A DNA stretch of 5,119 nt from an uncultured Desulfobulbus sp. (GTDB taxonomy: Bacteria > Desulfobacterota > Desulfobulbia > Desulfobulbales > Desulfobulbaceae). This document shows positions 1-4,751 of the stretch, in pieces. The notes below the pieces were generated by a model. The model was given only the letters and a program-made list of their open reading frames with translations, did not search any database and was not told the origin of the DNA. The position numbers and the translations under genes are program-made. Numbering within the stretch: position 1 is the stretch's first letter; every line of letters starts with the position of its first letter. The stretch is from positions 1-5,119 of the forward strand of contig CAMNHX010000152.1 in the NCBI GenBank assembly GCA_946539945.1, written 5' to 3'.

Positions 1-285
1 TAACAAAGGAAACATAAGTATTCTTTCGTGACGAAAAACACTGTTAAATAATTCACCCAATATTTCTATCTTTAATATTATAGGAAATATAATGTAAATC
101 ATATAAATTATAACAACATTCCAAGGTAGTCCTATTATGAAAACTATAACAATACAGAGAATAATTATACATTCTGCAAATGAATTATCGCATGTACCTG
201 CGATAAGTATCACCAGACATACTAACAAAATTGCTGGTACACTGAAGACATATCCTGAAACAAAGGTGCGGATATATTCTTTCAT
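1..285 (-). CDS. Partial small membrane protein, unrecognised, 3' end outside window
   Basis: From an ATG at 285-283 the minus strand stays open for 95 codons to the window edge, so the gene continues beyond position 1. The product begins MKEYIRTFVSGYVFSV and is very hydrophobic. One membrane segment spans about residues 13-31. A long hydrophobic stretch at about 39-72 probably makes one or two more segments around a GLPWN turn. A charged part (KIEILGE, then FRHERI) follows. A weak GGAAA ribosome-binding sequence lies about 8 nt upstream of the ATG. The DNA is much more AT-rich than the rest of the window and uses A/T-ending codons such as ATA and TTA, unlike rfbC, which suggests acquired DNA. 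I do not recognise a family. A polysaccharide-locus or immunity-type membrane protein is possible next to rfbC, but that is a guess. Confidence 0.55.
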   Translation of the reverse strand, partial: MKEYIRTFVSGYVFSVPAILLVCLVILIAGTCDNSFAECIIILCIVIVFIIGLPWNVVIIYMIYIIFPIILKIEILGELFNSVFRHERILMFPLL

Positions 286-320
286 GCAAATTTCCAGAAA
301 TCAGATATTCGGATAAGCCC

Positions 321-360
321 CAAGACTGCCAGCAAATCACAGGATTTGCTGGCAGTCTTG
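321..360 (-). terminator. Perfect 17-bp inverted repeat after rfbC, possible terminator
   Basis: Arms 321-337 (CAAGACTGCCAGCAAAT) and 344-360 are exact reverse complements around a 6-nt loop. The hairpin begins 8 nt after the rfbC stop codon, where a terminator would be expected. No T-tract follows the stem on either strand (GGGGCTTATC on the minus strand), so it is not a textbook intrinsic terminator. It could instead stabilise the mRNA 3' end or be a protein-binding palindrome. It also marks the border between GC-rich and AT-rich DNA and lies 35 nt upstream of the small membrane protein start. Confidence 0.5.
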
Positions 361-368
361 CGCTGCAC

Positions 369-914
369 TCACGGAAACACTTCAGCATCCCGGAAGGCTG
401 GCGCTACCCGATCCTTGTCAGAGAGCAGTGGTTCACCTGCAAAAGGCCAGGCAATGGCCAGATCCGGGTCATTCCAGATGATGCTGCGCTCGTGTTCGGG
501 CGCGTAATAGTCTGTGGTCAGATACAGAAATTCAGCCACCTCGGAAAGTACAACAAAGCCGTGTCCAAAGCCCGGCGGAATCCAGAACTGTTTTTTGCTT
601 TCCGCAGAGAGCTGGATACCGGTCCACTTGCCAAAGGTCGGAGAACTCTGGCGCAGGTCAATGGCCACGTCAAAGACCTCACCCAGAATGACCCGCACCA
701 GTTTGCCTTGTGCCTGCCTGATCTGGTAGTGCAGGCCACGCAACACACCCCTGCTGGACCTTGAATGGTTTTCCTGCACAAAGGTGGTGTGCAGACCGGT
801 TTCATCCTCCCAGCGGCGCTGGTTGAAACTCTCAAAGAAAAAGCCGCGGGCATCGCCGAAAACCTGCGGCTCCAGAATCAGCACCTCTGGAATGGTGGTG
901 CGTGTCACCTTCAT
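369..914 (-). CDS. rfbC: dTDP-4-dehydrorhamnose 3,5-epimerase (RfbC/RmlC)
   Basis: The 181-aa cytosolic enzyme has the usual full length of the family (about 180-185). It epimerises C3 and C5 of dTDP-4-dehydro-6-deoxy-D-glucose to give dTDP-4-dehydro-L-rhamnose, the third step of dTDP-L-rhamnose synthesis for O-antigen or other surface glycans. Family signatures visible are GFFFESFN (24-31), FVQENHSRSSRGVLRGLHYQ (45-64) with catalytic His62, the cupin core IPPGFGHGF (112-120), FLYLTTDYYAPEHERSIIWND (129-149) with Tyr131 as candidate active-site tyrosine, and LLSDKD (163-168) with Asp168 as likely partner of His62. The ATG at 914 is chosen because an AGGAGG lies 7 nt upstream and the protein there begins like its homologues (MKVTRTTIPEVLIL). 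The frame stays open upstream to 1082, but that part is not family-like. No rfbA, rfbB or rfbD is present, so either they lie elsewhere or this copy stands alone. Confidence 0.95.
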   Translation of the reverse strand: MKVTRTTIPEVLILEPQVFGDARGFFFESFNQRRWEDETGLHTTFVQENHSRSSRGVLRGLHYQIRQAQGKLVRVILGEVFDVAIDLRQSSPTFGKWTGIQLSAESKKQFWIPPGFGHGFVVLSEVAEFLYLTTDYYAPEHERSIIWNDPDLAIAWPFAGEPLLSDKDRVAPAFRDAEVFP

Positions 915-921
915 GGTTTTT

Positions 922-927
922 CCTCCT
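922..927 (-). promoter_or_regulatory. Strong Shine-Dalgarno of rfbC
   Basis: AGGAGG on the minus strand, 7 nt before the ATG at 914. It fixes the start of rfbC and rules out the longer upstream open frame. It is the strongest ribosome-binding site in the window, while the other two complete genes have none that is clear. Confidence 0.85.
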
Positions 928-990
928 GCATCTGTTTGTCTGCCAATGGTGTGCCTTGTGTGCCTTCCCCTGTGTACCAGAAACAGCCAT

Positions 991-1017
991 GAGATACTTC
1001 TCTTCGCGAAGCATGAC
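991..1017. repeat. Degenerate GTCATGCT...TATCTC repeat upstream of rfbC
   Basis: On the minus strand this reads GTCATGCTTCGCGAAG, then AGAAGTATCTC. Its ends match the repeat at 4667-4703, which runs GTCATGCTGAACGG...GAAGCATCTC on the same strand. Here the middle is shorter and contains the palindrome CTTCGCGAAG (1002-1011, starting one base after a TCT). The two sites look like divergent copies of one dispersed intergenic repeat. It lies in the 198-nt gap between the M50 gene and rfbC. I see no convincing sigma-70 promoter for rfbC in that gap. Confidence 0.4.
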
Positions 1018-1059
1018 AGCCAAGTGGCAAATACAAAATGAAAACGGAAACACTCCCCA

Positions 1060-1093
1060 GGCGAAAGCAGCGGGGAAGGCAAGCCGCTTCGCC
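1060..1093 (-). terminator. Imperfect hairpin after the M50 gene, possible terminator
   Basis: On the minus strand GGCGAAGCGG (1093-1084) can pair with CCGCTGCTTTCGCC (1073-1060), allowing a small bulge. It starts 19 nt beyond the M50 stop codon. A T-rich stretch follows at 1050-1034, but a GC-rich spacer separates it from the stem. It is plausible as the end of the fusion-M50 transcript, making rfbC a separate unit, but the stem is imperfect. Confidence 0.35.
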
Positions 1094-1112
1094 TGAAGTC
1101 TTGGCAGACCGC

Positions 1113-1742
1113 TCACCCCACCAGCAGACTGACCAAGGCATCAACAATCGGCAAAACCACCTTGCCGATGAGTCCCATGTAAAACAGGACCAGAACCACC
1201 AGAAAACCGTATGGCTCCAGGCGGGCATAGCTGGCTGCGGTTTGGGGCGGCAACAGGCCCATCAGGATTCTTGAGCCGTCCAGCGGCGGGATGGGCAAGA
1301 GGTTGAACACAGCCAGCATGACGTTGATCTGTACGCTTACCAGACAGAGGAGCAGAAAAAAGGACTGGACCAGGTTTGGCTCTGCCGACATGACAGCCTG
1401 TGCGCCGTTCAGCAGAATGGCGCTGACCAGGGCCAGCACCAGATTGGCCACAGGACCAGCCAGAGCCACAGCCAGCATATCTTTCCGGGGATTCCTGAAG
1501 TAGCGCGGGTCAACAGGAACCGGCTTGGCCCAGCCCACCTTCAGGAATACAAAGGCCAGCACACCCAGAATGTCCAGATGTTTGATCGGGTTCAGGGTCA
1601 GGCGTCCAGCTGTCTTGGCTGTAGGATCGCCCAACCGGAAGGCGGTGTAACCGTGAGCCAGTTCGTGCAGGGTCAGACCCAGCAGCAGGGGCGGAGCGTA
1701 CAGCAGCAGTTTCAGCAAAAAATGGAGTGTTTGATCTGACAT
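1113..1742 (-). CDS. M50 family site-2 protease, integral-membrane zinc metalloprotease
   Basis: The 209-aa protein is a compact M50 protease of the short bacterial YwhC-like type. Such enzymes cleave membrane proteins inside the bilayer; the substrate here is unknown. The zinc site is complete: HELAH at 26-30 (His26, Glu27, His30) after a first membrane segment (about 9-24), and NLLPIPPLDG at 147-156 with Asp155 as third ligand. Further family signs are NPIKHLD (51-57) and ALAGPVANL (93-101). Hydrophobic segments lie at about 91-113, 124-150 and 178-206. No PDZ or CBS domain is attached. The ATG is 12 nt after the stop of the upstream fusion gene and in the same frame. There is no good Shine-Dalgarno before it (ACTCGCTGCCTC), so translation probably depends on coupling to the upstream gene. 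The length agrees with the family, so the start is likely right. Confidence 0.93.
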   Translation of the reverse strand: MSDQTLHFLLKLLLYAPPLLLGLTLHELAHGYTAFRLGDPTAKTAGRLTLNPIKHLDILGVLAFVFLKVGWAKPVPVDPRYFRNPRKDMLAVALAGPVANLVLALVSAILLNGAQAVMSAEPNLVQSFFLLLCLVSVQINVMLAVFNLLPIPPLDGSRILMGLLPPQTAASYARLEPYGFLVVLVLFYMGLIGKVVLPIVDALVSLLVG

Positions 1743-1754
1743 GAGGCAGCGAGT

Positions 1755-4448
1755 TCAGGGCTTGTACGCCTGCGGGCGTGGAAATTCCCGGGCAAGCAGG
1801 GCTTCAGCCTCGGTCCGGGTATGGATTTCACCGTCAAGCCGGGCTTCCAGCAGGCGGCGGGTCATGGTGGAAAAGCAGGGTCCAGGTTGGTAACCCAGAC
1901 CCTGCAAGGCTGCACCGTCCAAAAGGGGCTTCAAGTGGCGCTGACTGGCCAGGTGTTGTCGCACCCGTTCCCGGATGTCGCTCTTGCGGGCAATGGCCCA
2001 GAGGTAAACAAGCCCTTCTTCAGTCAGTTCCCGCAACTGCCAGTACAGTGCGCTGGGCCGGATACCGGGCTGCCGGAACAGGAGCAGCGCCACAGCCTCG
2101 GCTCGTTCCTTCTGGGTCAAGAGCAGGTTGCGCGTTTTGTCAGGCATCTCCAGCTGCCTGCAGAAACGGTCCAGATCTGACCTGTTTTGGCGGCTGGTGC
2201 AAGCCAGCATATAGGCCAGCCAGGGTTCCACAGTGCGCCGGGCACTCCTAGGTAGTCTGTGCAGCCAGGCAAGCGCTGTCCGCGTGCCGCGCAGTACGTG
2301 GAGAAAGCGGCGGTCAATGCGGAAAGGAGGCTTCTGGTCCGGCCAGAGAAAGTCAAAGAGCTTGAAGTTTTCCATGCGCTTCAGGGCTGGAATCGGGTTT
2401 TCCTCGCTCAAAATGAGCTGGAGTTCGTGCAGACAGCGTATCCCGTCAATCTGGCGCGGCAGCCCCATCCTGACCGCATTGCGGATCAGGCGCTCGGAAT
2501 TTTTGGCAATGCGGAAACCCAGCCGACTTTCAAAACGAATGGCCCGGTAAATGCGGGTTGGGTCTTCCACAAAGCTCAAGTTGTGCAGCACCTGAATGCG
2601 GTGGGCCAGCAGATCGTTCTGGGAGTTGTAGAAGTCCGCCAGCATACCAAAGCGCTCCGGATTCAGGTAAATGGCCATGGCATTGATGGTGAAGTCCCGG
2701 CGGTGCAGGTCGCGCTTGATGGAACCCTGCTCCACTGTGGGCAGGGCCACAGGATGGTCGTAGTATTCCAGTCTGGCGCTGGCCACGTCCAGCCGCAAAC
2801 CATCCGGCAGAACCACGGTGGCGGTGTTGAACTTGGCGTGCGGATGCACTGTGCCGCCCCGGGTACGGGCCAGGGCATGGGCAAAGGCAATGCCTGCTCC
2901 TTCAATGACAATGTCAATGTCCGTATTTTTGTAGCCCAGAAGCAGGTCGCGGACAAAGCCGCCAGCCACAAAAGCCTGGCAGTGTTCGCGCCGGGCGATC
3001 TCCCCGATCTCGCGCAGCAGCACAATGGTTTTCTTGGGCAAGCGCTGGGTCATGAGTTCACTCAGGTTGCGTCCTTGCTTGACTGATGGGTGCTTGTCCG
3101 CTCGGACCAGGTCCGGGGCGATATTGCCAGGATCGTTGAGTAAAAGGGCCAGGAGATCGGTTCTGGTAATGACGCCCATCAGCGTGTCTCCCCGCAGAAC
3201 CGGAATGAGCCTCTGCCGGTTCGCCACAATGATGTTGATGATCTCTGGCAGTCCTGCCTCTTCGGTCAAAGAGGCGATGCCTGTGGTCATGAAGTGGGAA
3301 ACCGGCACGTCGCCCAGGGCGTGATAGATAGCCTTTTCAATCACGGTGCGGGAGATTATGCCCAGGAGTACACGGGGCGGCTGCCCACTGTCCAGACTGC
3401 CTGCGATCTCTGTCACTGGCAGGACCGTAAAGTTGTAGCGGGTCAGGATGCCTGCGGCCTCGTTCATACTCACCCCTGCGGTCACAGCGATGGCAGGTGT
3501 ACTCATCAGCTCTCCCGCCCGCTCTCTGGGGCGGACACTGTTGTGCAGTATCTGAAGCAGCTTTTCTTCCGCCTCTGTACGGCGCATTCCTGTCAGCAAG
3601 GCCGTGGCTTCCGTAGCCTGACCGTTGCCACCGAAGGCCCGGACAATCCAGCCCGCATTGACCTCTGGAACCTGACTCCGGCAAAAAAGGTGCAGGCTAC
3701 CGTGCATCTCCAGAAAGGCAAAGAGGACTTTCTGCCCATCCAGACGCATGGTGCGCTGCAAGAGTTGGGGTGCATCGTCCACATAGTCCGGGTATTGCGC
3801 CCAGCTTATGGCAATGCTCACACCCTGCATCTGGTAGGTATGGCTGTGCTGTTGCAGTTGTTCCACAATTTCCGCCTGCTTTTCCGTGAGCGCCCGGGAA
3901 AAGTAGCGGGAAACCGTCTCCAGATTCGCTCTCTGTTCAAGCAGCCAGGCAGCGGCACACAGGTCTTCAGGCGTGGTTTTCGGGGACACAAGACCGGAGC
4001 AGTTGTCATACACGCCCAAAAGCAGGAGACTTGCCTCCCAGGGGAGGGGGATCAGACCGCGTTCCCGAAGCAGGCGGGTCATAAGAGTGGCTGTCGCGCC
4101 CACAGGGGCGGCGTGGACTGTTTGGGCCTGGATGTCATCTGGACGGGGCGGATGGTGGTCATACACATGGATGTCAAGCCCCGGATTGGTCAGGCAGGCG
4201 GCTGCAGCGCCCAATCGTCCGACTTGTCGTGTATCCACCAAGATCAGGCGGGTGACAGCGCTCAAATCCAGAGTCTGTATCTGGCGGAAAATGTGCAGGT
4301 TGTCGCATTCTCCAGACAGATAGCGTCGCACCTCCTCGCCCAGCGGGCCGGGCAGAGCCAGAACAGCATCGGGATGGAGCCTGCGGGCCGCAACCATGGC
4401 CGCCAGACTGTCAAAATCGGTACGGGTGTGGGAGGTAATCAGTTCCAT
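1755..4448 (-). CDS. DHH/DHHA1 - CBS - CBS - class II tRNA nucleotidyltransferase/poly(A) polymerase fusion
   Basis: The product has 897 aa. The N-terminal DHH phosphoesterase domain (about 1-190) shows motif I with Asp11/Asp13 (TDFDSLAA), Asp72 (LILVDTR) and D97-H98-H99. A DHHA1-like part follows (about 210-290). Two CBS domains lie at about 312-372 and 383-440 and are likely adenine-nucleotide sensors. The nucleotidyltransferase head (about 465-645) has GGFVRD (496-501), catalytic DID (510-512), Asp554 (RLDVASAR), RRDFTINA (583-590) and EDPTRIYRAIRF (628-639). A helical body and a PGP...LDGEI tail end the protein. It should add nucleotides to RNA 3' ends in the cytosol. From what I recall, such long fusions in Geobacter and Aquifex include A-adding tRNA nucleotidyltransferases, but CCA addition or polyadenylation cannot be excluded by eye. 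In the DHH part, the fourth metal-binding Asp is Asn149 and the GGGH motif reads GGNGQ (273-277), so that domain may be inactive. The ATG at 4448 is chosen because the family begins like MELITSHTRTDFDSLAA. Confidence 0.93.
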   Translation of the reverse strand: MELITSHTRTDFDSLAAMVAARRLHPDAVLALPGPLGEEVRRYLSGECDNLHIFRQIQTLDLSAVTRLILVDTRQVGRLGAAAACLTNPGLDIHVYDHHPPRPDDIQAQTVHAAPVGATATLMTRLLRERGLIPLPWEASLLLLGVYDNCSGLVSPKTTPEDLCAAAWLLEQRANLETVSRYFSRALTEKQAEIVEQLQQHSHTYQMQGVSIAISWAQYPDYVDDAPQLLQRTMRLDGQKVLFAFLEMHGSLHLFCRSQVPEVNAGWIVRAFGGNGQATEATALLTGMRRTEAEEKLLQILHNSVRPRERAGELMSTPAIAVTAGVSMNEAAGILTRYNFTVLPVTEIAGSLDSGQPPRVLLGIISRTVIEKAIYHALGDVPVSHFMTTGIASLTEEAGLPEIINIIVANRQRLIPVLRGDTLMGVITRTDLLALLLNDPGNIAPDLVRADKHPSVKQGRNLSELMTQRLPKKTIVLLREIGEIARREHCQAFVAGGFVRDLLLGYKNTDIDIVIEGAGIAFAHALARTRGGTVHPHAKFNTATVVLPDGLRLDVASARLEYYDHPVALPTVEQGSIKRDLHRRDFTINAMAIYLNPERFGMLADFYNSQNDLLAHRIQVLHNLSFVEDPTRIYRAIRFESRLGFRIAKNSERLIRNAVRMGLPRQIDGIRCLHELQLILSEENPIPALKRMENFKLFDFLWPDQKPPFRIDRRFLHVLRGTRTALAWLHRLPRSARRTVEPWLAYMLACTSRQNRSDLDRFCRQLEMPDKTRNLLLTQKERAEAVALLLFRQPGIRPSALYWQLRELTEEGLVYLWAIARKSDIRERVRQHLASQRHLKPLLDGAALQGLGYQPGPCFSTMTRRLLEARLDGEIHTRTEAEALLAREFPRPQAYKP

Positions 4449-4454
4449 GTGGGG

Positions 4455-4483
4455 ATTATAGCGTACTTTGCCGCCTTTGACAT
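4455..4483 (-). promoter_or_regulatory. Sigma-70-type promoter of the fusion-M50 operon
   Basis: On the minus strand a perfect -10 hexamer TATAAT (4460-4455) is preceded by exactly 17 nt and a -35-like ATGTCA (4483-4478; four of six match TTGACA). Transcription would start about 7 nt further on, at about 4448-4450, on or next to the A of the ATG start codon. The message would therefore be leaderless or nearly so, which fits the lack of a Shine-Dalgarno before the ATG. The spacing and the consensus -10 support it; there is no experimental evidence. Confidence 0.5.
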
Positions 4484-4485
4484 CT

Positions 4486-4512
4486 TCTCCTGCCTGAAGG
4501 CGGGGGATTTTT
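4486..4512 (+). terminator. Plus-strand intrinsic terminator-like hairpin
   Basis: Arms 4486-4494 (TCTCCTGCC) and 4499-4507 (GGCGGGGGA) form a 9-bp stem with two G-U pairs around the tetraloop TGAA, followed at once by TTTTT (4508-4512). The two G-U pairs become A-C mismatches in the opposite transcript, and the T-tract is only on the plus strand, so the structure is oriented to stop rightward transcription. No plus-strand gene lies to its left here. It would stop antisense transcripts running across the minus-strand operon, or it may be a relic. Confidence 0.4.
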
Positions 4513-4603
4513 ACCGTGTTCAGGACAGAGTCTTTTAGAGCATTTCCGCTTTGTCTTTTTACTCCTTTCACCGCTTCGCCGGAAAGTCTGAAGTGCGAAG
4601 TGC

Positions 4604-4635
4604 TGACTTTTCATTGCACCAGCACGGTAAAAGTC
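4604..4635 (+). repeat. 32-bp hairpin repeat, copy 1
   Basis: The unit starts TGACTTTTCA and ends AGCACGGTAAAAGTC, and matches copy 2 at 28 of 32 positions. The ends GACTTTT and AAAAGTC are complementary (7 bp), and an inner TGC/GCA pair closes an ACCA loop. All four differences from copy 2 lie in or next to the hairpin tip. The layout resembles REP-type palindromic repeats, though no family is assigned. Confidence 0.7.
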
Positions 4636-4666
4636 AATCTCCTGAACCATACCGAGAATCAGGCAG

Positions 4667-4703
4667 GAGATGCTTCACTCCGCTCCGCTCCGTTCAGCAT
4701 GAC
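4667..4703. repeat. GAGATGCTTC...CAGCATGAC repeat with (CTCCG)3 core
   Basis: The segment lies between the two hairpin units and overlaps the first four bases of copy 2. It contains three tandem CTCCG pentamers (4678-4692). Its ends match those of the shorter segment at 991-1017, so it is probably another copy of the same dispersed intergenic repeat. I recall similar GTCATGCTGA...GAAGCATCTC repeats from other bacterial genomes but could not check this. Confidence 0.5.
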
Positions 4704-4731
4704 TTTTCAGTGCGATAGCACGGTAAAAGTC
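4700..4731 (+). repeat. 32-bp hairpin repeat, copy 2
   Basis: This is the second, direct copy, starting 96 bp after the first. The outer stem GACTTTT/AAAAGTC is identical to copy 1. The inner stem is a full GTGC/GCAC around a GATA loop, one pair better than in copy 1. It ends about 20 bp before the first recognisable transposase codons, so the boundary of the IS remnant may have formed at this repeat. Confidence 0.7.
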
Positions 4732-4751
4732 TAAAAAGTGAAAACAGAACT

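Larger units (their letters stand above)
4513..4735. other. Gene-free repeat-rich stretch
   Basis: I find no credible gene between the fusion-gene promoter and the transposase remnant. The stretch holds the two 32-bp hairpin repeats, the GC-rich repeat between them, a tandem 7-mer GAAGTGC (4590-4596 and 4597-4603), and an inverted repeat TCTCCTG/CAGGAGA (4638-4644 and 4664-4670). The fusion-gene frame stays open into it on the minus strand as far as a GTG at 4571, but that extension is not protein-like. Confidence 0.6.

Noticed and set aside
185..388. A 67-codon minus-strand frame spanning the palindrome
   Set aside because: It overlaps the rfbC 3' end and the palindrome and is in a different frame from the hydrophobic 95-codon frame, which has better protein character.
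915..1082. N-terminal extension of rfbC upstream of 914
   Set aside because: The AGGAGG 7 nt before the ATG at 914 and the normal 181-aa length fix the start; the upstream residues are not epimerase-like.
2259..3086. A 275-codon open frame on the plus strand
   Set aside because: It is antisense to the nucleotidyltransferase domain, with a composition unlike a real protein and no ribosome-binding site that I could see.
4509..4518. A third, inverted copy of the CACGGTAAAA end of the 32-bp repeats
   Set aside because: Only 10 bases match and the rest of the unit is not recognisable, so I treat it as a possible relic or coincidence.
3294..4538. A 414-codon open frame on the plus strand
   Set aside because: It lies opposite the fusion gene, shows no protein family features, and is an antisense shadow of a GC-rich gene whose motifs are clear on the minus strand.
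4449..4571. N-terminal extension of the fusion gene to a GTG at 4571
   Set aside because: The extra 41 residues do not look like the family, run through the promoter-like and terminator-like sequences, and lack a Shine-Dalgarno. The conserved start is MELITSHTRTDFDSL.
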